This document shows, one piece after another, positions 45,039 to 55,873 of a stretch of 64,000 bases of DNA. Both the position numbers and the translations under genes were made by a program. Source of the DNA: Paracoccus salipaludis (GTDB taxonomy: Bacteria > Pseudomonadota > Alphaproteobacteria > Rhodobacterales > Rhodobacteraceae); contig NZ_NSJZ01000003.1 in NCBI RefSeq assembly GCF_002287065.1, forward strand, positions 124,001 to 188,000, given 5' to 3'. The stretch's first letter is position 1, and every line of letters starts with the position of its first letter. Under the pieces are notes generated by a model. It did not search any database. It was not told the origin of the DNA and saw nothing but the letters and a program-made list of their open reading frames with translations.

Positions 45039-45866
45039 TTACCCCTGCACCCGCAGCCGCGGCGCCGGAGTGGGTCGCAGGAAGAACCAAAGCCCGCCCA
45101 GCACGACCAGCGCCCAGCCCAGTGCCTCGCCCACGGTCGGGCGGTCATGATAGCCGAGCAGGCCGGACAGGACCGTGCCGGGAACCGAGGACACCGGCAG
45201 CACCCGCGTCAGGTCGTAAAGGGGCTGCTGGAGGTGGTTCCACAGGCCGGCCTCGTGCAGGCTGCGCAATGCGCTGGAAAACAGCCCCGCCGCCACGAAG
45301 ATGATGAAGATCCCGGTCCAGGTGAAGAACTGGCGCAGGTCCAGCCGGACGCCGCCGCGATAGACCGCGACTCCCAGGACGACCGAAAGCGCCAATCCCA
45401 GCAGCGCCCCCAGGGGCGCCCCCATGCCGGGGCTTTGCTGGAAGATGGCCAGCAGGAAGAAGACCGACTCCAGCCCTTCGCGCGCGACGGCCAGGAAGGC
45501 CGCGCCGACCAGCGCCCAGGCGGCGCCCTGCGGCCGGGCAAAGGCGGCGTCCACCGAGCCTTGCAGCGCGCCCTTGATGGATCGCGCCGAGTTCCGCATC
45601 CAGGTCACCATGCCAAGCAGCACGCCCACGGCGACCAGCGCCACGGCGGCCTCGAAGGCTTCCTGCGTCTTCTGGGGAAAACCGGCCTGCAGGACCTGAA
45701 GACCCGCGCCCGTGAACAGCGACAGCGCGATGGCCAGCAGCACGCCCGTCCAGACGGCGGGCATCCAGGCGCCGCGACCGGTCCGCTGCAGGTAGGTGGC
45801 GATGATGCCGACGATCAGCGCCGCCTCCATTCCTTCGCGAAGCATGATGAGAAACGGCGCGAGCAA
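45039..45866 (-). CDS. efeU: EfeU, FTR1-type iron permease
   Basis: A 275-residue membrane permease with about seven helices. The family REGxE motifs are both present: LREGMEAAL near residues 9-14 and AREGLESVFF in the middle; they bind iron on its way through the membrane. The start is TTG 45866, with GAGG 5 nt ahead, because the next ATG would cut into the first REGxE helix. It is the first gene of efeU-efeO-efeB-efeM. A promoter lies 35 bp upstream. Confidence 0.94.
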   Translation of the reverse strand: MLAPFLIMLREGMEAALIVGIIATYLQRTGRGAWMPAVWTGVLLAIALSLFTGAGLQVLQAGFPQKTQEAFEAAVALVAVGVLLGMVTWMRNSARSIKGALQGSVDAAFARPQGAAWALVGAAFLAVAREGLESVFFLLAIFQQSPGMGAPLGALLGLALSVVLGVAVYRGGVRLDLRQFFTWTGIFIIFVAAGLFSSALRSLHEAGLWNHLQQPLYDLTRVLPVSSVPGTVLSGLLGYHDRPTVGEALGWALVVLGGLWFFLRPTPAPRLRVQG

Positions 45867-45900
45867 TGCGGCCTCGACTTTGAAGGATGGCGTCGGCCCG

Positions 45901-45929
45901 CATCTAGTTTATCCGAGGGAACCGGTCAA
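45901..45929 (-). promoter_or_regulatory. Candidate promoter of the efe operon
   Basis: Minus strand TTGACC (45929-45924), 17-nt spacer, TAGATG (45906-45901). It is 35 bp upstream of the TTG start of efeU and beyond the tctC terminator. I see no clear Fur or Irr/RirA box in the flanking sequence, although iron control is expected. Confidence 0.55.
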
Positions 45930-45978
45930 CTTCTACGAAGATGCGGGCCTGCGTCCTTCCGCCACAGATGCGCACATG

Positions 45979-46007
45979 AAAATGCCGGGGCCGCGCGGGC
46001 CCCGGCA
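45979..46007 (-). terminator. Rho-independent terminator of the tct operon
   Basis: Minus-strand stem TGCCGGGGCC / GGCCCCGGCA (perfect 10 bp), loop of 5, then TTTTC. It is 22 bp after the stop of the last tctC gene, and blocks transcription into the efe promoter region. Confidence 0.9.
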
Positions 46008-46028
46008 CCGTGCAGGGATCGGCCGGGA

Positions 46029-46997
46029 TCAGTCGAGGCTGACGTTGGCCTGGGTCACGACCGGTTCCCATTTGGTCATCTCGGCCTTGACGTGCTCGGC
46101 CAGTTCCTCGGGGCCCGAGGCCACGATCTTGGCCGAGAATTCGCCCATGCGCGCGACGACGGCCGGGTCGGCCATCGCGGCCTTGGCGGCATTGGCCAGA
46201 ACCTCGACCGCCTCGGGCGGGGTGCCTGCCGGGGCGAACAGCGCGTTCCAGCTGTAGGTCTCGTAGCCCGGCAGCGTTTCCGCGATGGCGGGGACATCGG
46301 GGAAGGACGGGGCGCGCTCGGCCGTGGTCACGCCCAGCGCCCGCAGCTTGCCGCTGGTGATGTGGCTGGAAGCCGAGGGAAGGTTGTCGAAGATCACCGG
46401 CACCTGGTTGCCCAGCACGTCCGTCAGCGCGGGGCCCGAGCCCTTGTAGGGGATGTGGGTGATGTCCACGCCCGCCATCGACTTGAACAGCTCGCCCGAG
46501 AGGTGCAGCGGCGTGCCATTGCCCGACGAGGCATAGGCCAGCGGTTCCTTCTTCGCCAGGTCGATCAGTTCCTGCACGGTGTTGACCGGCAGTTCGGGGT
46601 TCACGGCCAGGACGTTCGGCACCAGCACCAGCAGCGACACGGGGGCGAAGTCCGCCACCGGATCATAGGGCTTCTGCTTGAGGATCAGCGGGTTCAGCGC
46701 GTGGGTCGCGACGGTCCCCATCAGGATCGTGTAGCCGTCGGCATCGGCCTTGGCGACCTGCTGGGCGCCCAGCGAGCCGCCCGCGCCGCCCACGTTCTGC
46801 ACGACGATCTGCTGGCCGAGTTCCTGGCTCATGCGTTCCGCGACAATGCGGCCCACCACGTCGGTCGAGCCGCCCGCGGCGAAGGGGATCACCAGCGTGA
46901 CGGCGCGATCGGGGAAGGATTGCGCGGCGGCAACGCCCGCCAGCCCGAAGGCCAGGGCCGTGCCCATCAGGGCGCGGCGGGTCAGGGTCAGGATCAT
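46029..46997 (-). CDS. tctC: TctC-type tricarboxylate-binding protein (copy 1)
   Basis: A 322-residue periplasmic protein (Bug family) for a tripartite tricarboxylate transporter. Signal peptide LTRRALMGTALAFGLAGVAAA, then FPDRAVTLVIPFAAGGSTDVVGRIVAERM, the Bug signature, and VQNVGGAGGSLGAQQVAKADADGYTI. Binds a carboxylate or similar ligand. It is the last gene of the tct operon, 76 bp after tctA, and is terminated by a hairpin. A second, diverged copy opens the operon at 49132. Confidence 0.92.
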   Translation of the reverse strand: MILTLTRRALMGTALAFGLAGVAAAQSFPDRAVTLVIPFAAGGSTDVVGRIVAERMSQELGQQIVVQNVGGAGGSLGAQQVAKADADGYTILMGTVATHALNPLILKQKPYDPVADFAPVSLLVLVPNVLAVNPELPVNTVQELIDLAKKEPLAYASSGNGTPLHLSGELFKSMAGVDITHIPYKGSGPALTDVLGNQVPVIFDNLPSASSHITSGKLRALGVTTAERAPSFPDVPAIAETLPGYETYSWNALFAPAGTPPEAVEVLANAAKAAMADPAVVARMGEFSAKIVASGPEELAEHVKAEMTKWEPVVTQANVSLD

Positions 46998-47073
46998 GTC
47001 ATTCTCCCGTTGGGACTTTTGGTGTTATGCGGCGGCGGAAGTCCGGGACGCGAGGTTGCGCCCCGGAGGTGGG

Positions 47074-48582
47074 TCAGGCGTCGCTTTCGGTGAAGACTTC
47101 CTCGCGGCGCTTGCGGATCTGGGGCAGGAAGACCAGCACCATGACGATCAGCGACACGACCAGCAGGCCGGCGCTGATGGGGCGCGTCAGGAAGGTCGTG
47201 GGATCGCCCCGCGACAGGATCATGGCGCGGCGCAGGTTTTCCTCCAGCAGCGGGCCGAGGACGAAGCCCAGCAGCAGGGGCGCGGGCTCGAACCGCAGCT
47301 TGGACATGACGTAGCCCAGAAGCCCGAAGAAGGCGACGGCGAACAGGTCGTAGGGGTTGCCGTTGACCGAATAAACGCCGATGCCCGACATCGCCATGAT
47401 GATGGGAAACAGCACGTAATAGGGCACGGTCAGAAGCTTCACCCACAGCCCGATCAGCGGCAGGTTCAGCACGACCAGCATCAGGTTGCCGATCCACATC
47501 GAGGCGATGATGCCCCAGAAGAGCTGCGGCTGGTCGGTCACCACGCTGGGGCCGGGGACGATGCCCTGGATGATCATCGCGCCGATCATCAGCGCCATCA
47601 CCGGGTTCGCGGGGATGCCCAGGGTCAGGAGCGGGATGAACGAGGTCTGCGCGCCCGCGTTGTTGGCGCTTTCGGGACCGGCGACGCCGGCCAGCGCGCC
47701 ACGGCCGAACTCCTCGGGCGTCTTCGACAGCTTCTTTTCCATCGTGTAGGAGGCGAAGGACGCGAGGATCGCGCCGCCCCCCGGCAGGATGCCCAGGACC
47801 GAGCCGATGCCCGTGCCGCGCAGGATCGGGCCGACCATCTCGCGGAACTCTGCGCGCGAGGGGAACAGGCGGTTGATGTTGCGGGTCATCACCTCGCGCT
47901 CATGCTCGTCCTCGAGGTTGCGCAGGATCTCGGCGAAGCCGAAGACGCCGATGGCGACCGCGACGAAGTTCAGCCCGTCCGCGAACTGGGTGATCCCCAT
48001 CGTGAAGCGGGGCGTGCCGGTGTAGATGTCGGTCCCGACGATCCCCAGCAGCAGGCCCAGCACGACCATCGCCAGCGCCTTGATGACCGAGCCGTGGGCC
48101 AGCGCCACCGACATCACGAGGCCCAGCACCATCAGGCTGAAGTATTCGGCCGCGCCGAACTGCAGCGCGACGGCGGTCAGCGGCGGGGCGAACAGCGCGA
48201 CCAGGAAGGTCGCCACGCTGCCCGCGAAGAACGACCCCAGCGCGGCGGTGGCCAGGGCGGTGCCCGCGCGGCCCTTTCTTGCCATCTGGTAGCCGTCGAT
48301 GGCGGTGACCGCCGACGAGCTTTCGCCCGGCATGTTGATCAGGATCGCGGTGGTCGAGCCGCCGTACTGCGCGCCGTAATAGATGCCCGCCAGCATGATC
48401 AGCGAGGAGACGGGCTCCAGCTGGAAGGTGATCGGCAGCAGCATGGCGATGGTCGCCGTGGCGCCGATGCCGGGCAGCACGCCGATTAGCGTGCCCAGGA
48501 TGACGCCGATCAGGCAGAAGCCCAGGTTCGCGATCGACGAGGCGACCGAGAAGCCCATGGCGAGATTGGCAAGAAGATCCAT
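47074..48582 (-). CDS. tctA: TctA-type large membrane subunit
   Basis: A 502-residue permease with about 12 membrane segments. Family stretches: GTLIGVLPGIGATATIAMLLPITFQLEPVSSLIMLAGIYYGAQYGGSTTAILINMPGESSSAVTAIDGYQMARKGRAG (48497-48264), and PGGGAILASFASYTMEKKLSK. It moves the bound substrate with the TctB partner. ATG 48582 is the family start; the ORF upstream is an extension. Between tctB (11 bp) and tctC copy 1. Confidence 0.94.
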   Translation of the reverse strand: MDLLANLAMGFSVASSIANLGFCLIGVILGTLIGVLPGIGATATIAMLLPITFQLEPVSSLIMLAGIYYGAQYGGSTTAILINMPGESSSAVTAIDGYQMARKGRAGTALATAALGSFFAGSVATFLVALFAPPLTAVALQFGAAEYFSLMVLGLVMSVALAHGSVIKALAMVVLGLLLGIVGTDIYTGTPRFTMGITQFADGLNFVAVAIGVFGFAEILRNLEDEHEREVMTRNINRLFPSRAEFREMVGPILRGTGIGSVLGILPGGGAILASFASYTMEKKLSKTPEEFGRGALAGVAGPESANNAGAQTSFIPLLTLGIPANPVMALMIGAMIIQGIVPGPSVVTDQPQLFWGIIASMWIGNLMLVVLNLPLIGLWVKLLTVPYYVLFPIIMAMSGIGVYSVNGNPYDLFAVAFFGLLGYVMSKLRFEPAPLLLGFVLGPLLEENLRRAMILSRGDPTTFLTRPISAGLLVVSLIVMVLVFLPQIRKRREEVFTESDA

Positions 48583-48593
48583 CCTGTCCCCCT

Positions 48594-49055
48594 TCAGAAC
48601 GGAAGCCAGGGACCGAAGCGCCGGAAGGGCAGCCCCAGGCCATAGCTGAAGATCAGCGTGGACAGCACCGTCACCGCGACGGCCAGGATCAGCGCAGACA
48701 CCGGCCGCATCTTCACCGAAGCCTGCGAGGCGATCAGCGTGGTGATGAACAACGCCGGCACGAAGCCGAGGCCGCGCACGGTCAGGCCGAAGAAGATGGG
48801 GGCGGGCAGGATGAACAGGATGCCGCGCCAGGCGATGGGGGTGCCCGGCTCGCCCTCGCGGCCGAAGGACTTGATGGTGACCAGCAGCCCCAGGATGAAC
48901 AGCAGGCCCGACAGGATCATCGGGAAGTAGCCCGGCCCCATGCGCAGCGAGGTGCCGATTTCCAGTCCCATCGTCTGCCAGCCGAAAAAGGCCGCGACGG
49001 CCATCAGGCCCACCCCGGCAATCAGGTCCGTGTCGTCTCTCGGTCTCGTGGACAC
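48594..49055 (-). CDS. tctB: TctB-type small membrane subunit
   Basis: A 153-residue membrane protein with four hydrophobic segments, the small subunit of the tripartite tricarboxylate transporter. LIAGVGLMAVAAFFGWQTMGLEIGTSLRMGPGYFPMILSGLLFILGLLV has the family's R-M-G-P-G-Y-F-P motif. Start ATG 49055; ribosome site GAAACGC-like weak. Sits between the second tctC and tctA, a normal order. Confidence 0.9.
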   Translation of the reverse strand: MSTRPRDDTDLIAGVGLMAVAAFFGWQTMGLEIGTSLRMGPGYFPMILSGLLFILGLLVTIKSFGREGEPGTPIAWRGILFILPAPIFFGLTVRGLGFVPALFITTLIASQASVKMRPVSALILAVAVTVLSTLIFSYGLGLPFRRFGPWLPF

Positions 49056-49131
49056 GCGTTTCCCTCCGGTCTCTTGGATTGAGCACGCCGCCCCGGCGAA
49101 GGGCGGCGGGCGGTTCAGGTCAGATGGCGGA

Positions 49132-50106
49132 TCAGTCCGCGTAAACCCCGGCGGCCTCGATGATCGGCTTCCAGCGCGCGATCTCGGTTTCCAGCTTGGT
49201 CTTCAGCGCCGCGGGCGTCACCTTCTCGGCCGGGACGGGGGCCGAGCCGAGCTCGGCCAGCTGCTTGACCACGCCTTCGTCCGCCAGCGCGACCTGCAGC
49301 GCCTTGGCCAGGCGCTCGTTGATCTCGGCGGGCGTCCCCTTGGGGGTATAGACGCCGTGCCAGACCGACAGCTCCATGTCGGGCAGGCCGCTTTCGATGG
49401 CGGTCGGAAGGTCGGGGAACAGGTCCAGGCGCTCGGGCGTGGTCACGGCATAGGCCTTGATCGTGCCGGCCTGCACCTGCTGGGTGGTGTTGGTGGTCTG
49501 GTCGCAGAGGATGTCCACCTGCCCGCCCAGAAGGTCGGTCATCGCGGGGCCGGTGCCCTTGTAGGGAACCGTGGTCAGCTGCGCGTCCAGCGAATGCATC
49601 AGCAGCATTCCGCAAAGCTGGCTGACCGCGCCGATGCCCGCGTTGGCCAGCGTCAGGTTTCCGGCATTCGCCTTCACGTAGTCGATGAAGCCGGCCATGT
49701 CCGCCGGCTCGAAGTCCTTGCGCGCCGTGATCATCATCGGCACGTCCACGACCTCGCCCACGTATTCGAAGTCGTTCAGCGGGTCATAGGGCAGGGTGCG
49801 GTACAGCGTGGCCGAGGTCGCCATGCCCATGTGGTGCAGCAGCATCGTGTAGCCGTCCGCCTCGGCCTTGGCGACGCGGTCGGCGCCCAGGGTGCCACCG
49901 GCGCCGGTCACGTTTTCCACGATGATCTGCTGGCCCAGGTCGGCCGACATGCGCTCGGCCAGAAGGCGGGCCACGGTGTCGGTCGGGCCACCGGCCGAGA
50001 AGGGGATGACCATGGTCATCGTGCGCGCGGGATAATCCTGCGCCAGGGCCGGCGCAGCCATGATCGTGACGGCGCAAAGAGCGCCGAACAGCTTGGAAAC
50101 AGACAT
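49132..50106 (-). CDS. tctC: TctC-type tricarboxylate-binding protein (copy 2)
   Basis: A 324-residue periplasmic binding protein. Signal peptide SKLFGALCAVTIMAAPALA, then YPARTMTMVIPFSAGGPTDTVARLLAERM and NVTGAGGTLGADRVAKAEADGYTML. It begins the tct unit and shares the Bug fold with copy 1, but differs in many positions, so the two probably bind different ligands or have diverged in affinity. Upstream is a 195-bp region with repeats, then the dctD-like regulator on the same strand. Confidence 0.92.
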   Translation of the reverse strand: MSVSKLFGALCAVTIMAAPALAQDYPARTMTMVIPFSAGGPTDTVARLLAERMSADLGQQIIVENVTGAGGTLGADRVAKAEADGYTMLLHHMGMATSATLYRTLPYDPLNDFEYVGEVVDVPMMITARKDFEPADMAGFIDYVKANAGNLTLANAGIGAVSQLCGMLLMHSLDAQLTTVPYKGTGPAMTDLLGGQVDILCDQTTNTTQQVQAGTIKAYAVTTPERLDLFPDLPTAIESGLPDMELSVWHGVYTPKGTPAEINERLAKALQVALADEGVVKQLAELGSAPVPAEKVTPAALKTKLETEIARWKPIIEAAGVYAD

Positions 50107-50231
50107 CTATCCTCCCAGATGCAACAAGAGCGGCGTTCTCTCCTCGGCGCCGCGCCTGTCGGAAACTTTCGCGCAGGCAGGCGGTCCCGGGCAAGCAAAT
50201 CCACCAGACTGCCCCAGTTTATGGCAGCCCG

Positions 50232-50301
50232 CGGATCAGGATGGGTGGAGACGGTGACATGACGTCCGCAGGGATGGGGGGAAATCCACCCATCAGTCGG
50301 A

Positions 50302-50306
<5 letters not shown>
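50232..50306. promoter_or_regulatory. Interleaved inverted and direct repeats, dctD-tctC gap
   Basis: A perfect 10-bp inverted repeat GATGGGTGGA (50240-50249) / TCCACCCATC (50285-50294) is enclosed by a 9-bp direct repeat CGGATCAGG (50232-50240 and 50298-50306). The right copy overlaps the dctD stop codon. A palindrome GACGTC sits between the arms. It may be the regulator's binding region for the tct promoter, or a folded mRNA end of dctD. Confidence 0.45.
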
Positions 50307-51656
<1,350 letters not shown>

Positions 51657-51660
<4 letters not shown>

Positions 51661-53531
51661 GCCGCCCTCGCGATGGGCAGGCGGACGCAGAACTCGGCGC
51701 CGGGGGCGGCGTCGCGGCAGGCGATGGTGCCGCCGAAGTCGCGGACGATGTTGGCCGAGATCGACAGGCCGAGGCCAAGGCCCGCGCCCATGCCCTTTGT
51801 GGTGAAGAAGGGGTCGAAGATGCGGTCCGCGATCAGGGGCGGAACGCCCGGTCCCCGGTCTCGTACCCGCAGGATGACCCAGTCGCCCTCGGCCTGCGCC
51901 GACAGGGTGATGCGGCGGTCGGCCGCGCCCTCGACGGCATCGGCGGCGTTCGAGATGAGGTTCACCAGCACTTGCTGCAGCCGCGTCGGATTGGCCTTCA
52001 GCGGCGGCAGGCCCGGGGGCAGGTCAAGCTCCAGCACCGCGCCGCTGCCGGAAAGGCGGGTGGCGACGATGGTCCGGGTTTCAGGCAGCAGCGCGGCCAG
52101 GTCGACGGGCTCGAGCGGGTCCTCGGGCTGGCGGGCGGCGTTCCGCAGGTGCTTGCCGATGGCGGCCATGCGGTCCACCAGCGCCAGGATCGCCTGGATG
52201 TTCTCGCGCGCCTCGGTGTGGTCGCCGCGCTCGATCAGGATCGCGGCGCTGTCGGCATAGTTGCGGGCCGCGGCCAGCGGCTGGTTGATCTCGTGCGACA
52301 GGGACGCCGACATCTGCCCCAGCGCGGCAAGCTTGCCCACCTGCACGAGGCTGTCCTGCGCCGCCCGCAGCTCGGCTTCGGTCGCGCGGCGCTCGGCCAC
52401 CTCCTGCCCCAGTTGGCGGTTCAGCAGCGCCAGTTCGGCGGTGCGTTCCTGCACGCGGCGTTCCAGTTCGGCATTGGCCTGCTGCTGCAGGGCGATGCGC
52501 TCGGCCGCGCGGGCGCGGCGTTGCAGCAGGATCAGCGCGCCCAGGGCGCCCGCGCCCAGAAGCAGCATGACGGTGAAGACCGCCAGCCGCGCCTCGGCCC
52601 GCATGGCGGCGCTGTCCAGCAGGACATGCACCGTCCAGCCCGCGCGGGGCATCTGCTGCGCGGCCGCGATATAGTCCCGCGCCTCGCCGTCTGTCGTGAT
52701 GCGCAGCACGAGACTGCCGTGGTCCGCGCGCCGTTCCACCGGCAGGTCGGGCAGCGGTGCGTCGGCATAGCGGCGGGTCGCGAGGGTGCGGTCCACCCGC
52801 TGCGGGGTCGGCGCCTCGAAGCTGGCGTAAAGCCAGCGGGGTTCCGAGGACAGGAACACGCGCCCTTCGGGATCGGTGACAAAGGTGCGGAAATCGTCGC
52901 CGCGCCAGGATTGCTCGATCCGGTCCAGACCCACCTTGACCGCGATTACGCCCGCGATGCGCCCGGCAAAGTCGAACACGGGGGCCGAGAAGAAATAGCC
53001 CCGGATGCCCGAGGCCGTGCCGATCCCGTAGAAGCGGCCCGCGCCGCCCTGCATCGCCTCGGTGAAATAAGGGCGATAGCTGAAGTTGCGCCCGACGAAG
53101 CTGTTCGGGCCGTCCAGGTGGTTCGAGGCCGCGATCGTTTCCCCGTCCGGCCGGATCAGGTAGATGTCCGCCGCCCGCAGGGACGCGTTCTCGGTCGCGA
53201 GCCACTCGCTCGTCGCCTGCCGCAGTTCCGTGTCGTCGGGCTGCGAGACGAGCCGCCGGACCAGGTCCATCTCGGCCAGCAGTTGCGGGACCACCTCGTA
53301 GCGCGCGAGGTCGGCCTCGAGGCCGTTGGCGGTCAGCCGCAGCGCCGCCTCGGCCCGCGCCTGACCGGCGGACAGGTAGTGCCGCACCGCGATCCGATCG
53401 GCCGTCCAGAGCGCCAGCCCCAGCAGGGGCAGCAGCGCGGCCAGCAGCCATTGCCGTTTGCGCAGCCCCGGCCCTGACGGCGCTCGGGCCGGCAGGGCGT
53501 CAAGGGAGGAGGTGGCGATCTCGGCGGACAA
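51657..53531 (-). CDS. DctB-type sensor histidine kinase
   Basis: A 624-residue membrane kinase paired with the DctD-type regulator. Two membrane segments (about 27-46 and 305-325) flank a periplasmic double-PAS/dCache-like sensor (LIRPDGETIAASNHLDGPNSFVGRNFSYRPYFTEAMQG and GYFFSAPVFDFAGRIAGVIAVKVGLDRIEQSW). A coiled coil follows, then SLSHEINQPLAAARNYADSA with the phosphorylated His near 413, and the ATPase NPTRLQQVLVNLISNAADAV and GAGLGLGLSISANIVRDFGG. The start is TTG 53531 (GGGATCGCCG upstream), the only start ahead of the first helix. Senses a C4 dicarboxylate-like ligand in relatives. Confidence 0.9.
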
Positions 53532-53640
53532 CGGCGATCCCTGCGTCAGCGTCGGGGCAATCTGCCAGTTGGCGCCGGGCAATTCAACTTCGCCGCCCGC
53601 CCGCCGGGCTGACGCGGCTGCCCTGCCGGAGAGCGGGCGG

Positions 53641-54651
53641 TCAGCCTGCGGGTGGCCTTTCCCCCAGAACCTCCCATGCCCGCTGTGCGAAGCGGCCCGC
53701 CAGCGGGGCATAGCGGGCAGCCTCGGGGTCTGCGGCCGTGCCCTGGGCCGCGCGGTCCGCGATGCCCACGAAGATCACCGCAAAGCGGAACAGCGCAAAG
53801 GCGATGTGGAACGGCTGCGGAGGAGGAACCTCGGGATAGACCTCGCGGTAGGCGGCGAAGAACTCGGCCTCGGTCGGGATGCCCTCGGTCTCGGCGCCCA
53901 GGATGCCGCCGTATTCCTCGGGGCTGGTGTGGAAGGGCATGGCCGCGAAGCCGAGGTCGGCAAGCGGGTGGCCGATGGTGGACAGTTCCCAGTCCAGCAC
54001 CGCGATCACGCGCGGCTCGGTCGGGTGGATCAGCATGTTGCCCAGCCGGAAGTCGCCATGCGCGATCGAGGACAGCCCGTCGTCGGGGGGCTGCAACTCG
54101 GCCAGCCGCTCCGACAGCGCCAGCAGCACCTTGTCATCGGCGAAGGAGGACGCCTTGAGCTGGCTGGTCCAGCGGTGAATCTGGCGGGCGAAATAGTCGC
54201 CGGGGCGGCCGAAGTCCGCCAGGCCGATCTCGTCGGGCCGGACCCGGTGCATCTTTGCAAGGGTGCGGACCATCGACAGGTAGATCTCGCGCCGTTCCGG
54301 GGGCGAAAGCTCCGGCAGTCGGCAGTCCGAGAAGACCCGGCCCTCGACGAAGTCCATCAGGTAGAAGGGCGTCCCGAGCAGGTCCGGGTCCTCGTGGAAC
54401 AGCAGGGCGCGGGGCACCGGCACGTCGGTATCCTGCAGGGCCCGCATCACCCGGAACTCGCGGTCGATGGCATGGGCGCCTTTCAGGATCTCGCCCGCGG
54501 GCTGCTTGCGCAGCACCATGCGGCGGGTGCCGTGATCGACGATGAAGGTCGGGTTCGACTGCCCGCCGCCGATGCGCGTCAGGCGTGTCTCGCCCGGCCC
54601 GAAATGCTCGGACAGGAAGGGGTTCAGACGCTCGGGCGTGACCTCGTTCAT
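53641..54651 (-). CDS. Aminoglycoside-phosphotransferase-fold kinase (LvaA/ACAD10-like)
   Basis: A 336-residue kinase of the APH/choline kinase fold. [30 protein letters not shown] is the N-lobe with the ATP Lys, [37 protein letters not shown] the catalytic loop with H-x-D-x-x-x-x-N and D-W-E. This matches the kinases of ACAD10/11 and LvaA of levulinate catabolism, which phosphorylate a 4-hydroxyacyl-CoA. It overlaps the acyl-CoA dehydrogenase upstream by 4 bp, so the pair is translationally coupled. Confidence 0.85.
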   Translation of the reverse strand: MNEVTPERLNPFLSEHFGPGETRLTRIGGGQSNPTFIVDHGTRRMVLRKQPAGEILKGAHAIDREFRVMRALQDTDVPVPRALLFHEDPDLLGTPFYLMDFVEGRVFSDCRLPELSPPERREIYLSMVRTLAKMHRVRPDEIGLADFGRPGDYFARQIHRWTSQLKASSFADDKVLLALSERLAELQPPDDGLSSIAHGDFRLGNMLIHPTEPRVIAVLDWELSTIGHPLADLGFAAMPFHTSPEEYGGILGAETEGIPTEAEFFAAYREVYPEVPPPQPFHIAFALFRFAVIFVGIADRAAQGTAADPEAARYAPLAGRFAQRAWEVLGERPPAG

Positions 54652-55865
54652 GCCTTTTCTCCCTCGACCGGCCAGGACCAGAAGTCCCGGCCCTCGGCTT
54701 CCAGGTTGCGGCTGAGGACCATCTTGTGGACCTCGTCGGCGCCATCGACCAGCCGCGCCTGCCGGGCGTAGCGGTAGATCCATTCCAGCGGCGTGTCCTT
54801 GGAATAGCCGCGTGCGCCGTTGATCTGGATGGCGGTGTCGGCGGCCTTGTGCAGCAGGTTCGCCACATGGACCTTGGCCATGGACACCTCCTTGCGGGCA
54901 TAGCTGCCCTGATCCAGCGCCCAGGCGGCCTTCATCACCAGCAGGCGCCCGACCTCGATCTGCATGGCAAGGTCGCCCAGCATGATGCGGATGCTTTCGC
55001 GGTTGGACAGCCGTTCCCCGAAGGCGAAGCGCTCATGGGCATAGGTGGTGGCGATCTCGACGCAGCGCTTGGACAGCCCCAGCCACCTCATGCAGTGGGT
55101 CAGCCGCGCGGGGCCCAGCCGCATCTGCGTCAGCTTCAGCCCGTCGCCCTCGTTCAGCAGCAGGTCCGAGGCCGGGATCTCCATGTCCTCGAAGACCAGC
55201 TCGCAATGGCCGCCGTGTTCCTCGGGGCCCATGATCGGGATGCGCCGCTCGATCCGCCAGCCGGGCGTGTCGCGGTGGAACAGGAAGGCGCTGAGGCCCT
55301 TGCGCGGGTCGTCCGAGGTCCGCGCGATCAGGATGAAATGCGCCGCGTCCTCGGCCCCGGTGATGAACCACTTGCGACCGCGGATGCGGTAGCTGTCGCC
55401 GTGCCGCGTCGCCGTGGTCAGCATCATGCCGCCGGGGTCCGAGCCCGAGCCGGGATGCGGTTCCGTCATCACGAAGGCCGAGCGGACGCGGCCTTCCACG
55501 ATGGGCTTCAGCCAGCGTTCCTTCTGTTCCGGGGTTGCGGCCTTTTCCAGCACCATCATGTTGCCGTCGTCGGGCGCGGCCGAGTTGAACACCACGGGCC
55601 CGAAGATCGAGCGGTTCATCTCCTCGTAGCAGACCGCCATGCCGACGCGGCCGAGGTCCTGTCCGCCGGTTTCCTGCTTGAGTTGCAGGCACCACAGCCC
55701 CTCGGCGCGGGCCTTGTCGCGCAGCGCCTCCAGCAGGTCGAGGCGGATGTTCTCGTGCGGGTCGTAGTTCGCACGGTCCTCCTCGACCGGCAGCAGCTCG
55801 TCCTGGACGAAGCGGGCGATGCGGCGGCGGAAATCCTCGATGCGCGGCGAGATGGTGAAATCCAT
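54648..55865 (-). CDS. Acyl-CoA dehydrogenase (ACAD10/11-type)
   Basis: A 405-residue flavoprotein. [30 protein letters not shown] starts the helical domain, [27 protein letters not shown] is the beta barrel with substrate contact, and [40 protein letters not shown] and [41 protein letters not shown] are the C-terminal domain. These resemble ACAD10/11 and acyl-CoA dehydrogenases of the same branch. The ATG at 55865 has GAGG 6 nt upstream; 55871 lacks spacing. With the kinase it may act on a phosphorylated hydroxyacyl-CoA. SDR upstream in the same direction, 8 bp away. Confidence 0.9.
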   Translation of the reverse strand: MDFTISPRIEDFRRRIARFVQDELLPVEEDRANYDPHENIRLDLLEALRDKARAEGLWCLQLKQETGGQDLGRVGMAVCYEEMNRSIFGPVVFNSAAPDDGNMMVLEKAATPEQKERWLKPIVEGRVRSAFVMTEPHPGSGSDPGGMMLTTATRHGDSYRIRGRKWFITGAEDAAHFILIARTSDDPRKGLSAFLFHRDTPGWRIERRIPIMGPEEHGGHCELVFEDMEIPASDLLLNEGDGLKLTQMRLGPARLTHCMRWLGLSKRCVEIATTYAHERFAFGERLSNRESIRIMLGDLAMQIEVGRLLVMKAAWALDQGSYARKEVSMAKVHVANLLHKAADTAIQINGARGYSKDTPLEWIYRYARQARLVDGADEVHKMVLSRNLEAEGRDFWSWPVEGEKA

Positions 55866-55873
55866 GGACATCC

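Noticed and set aside
44706..47093. 795-residue plus-strand frame over efeU/efeO and tctC
   Set aside because: Antisense to several recognised genes of the iron and tct operons.
50107..50301. Sigma-54 promoter (GG-N10-GC) before tctC
   Set aside because: The closest candidates on the minus strand have spacings of 8 or 11 bases, not 10, so I do not call one.
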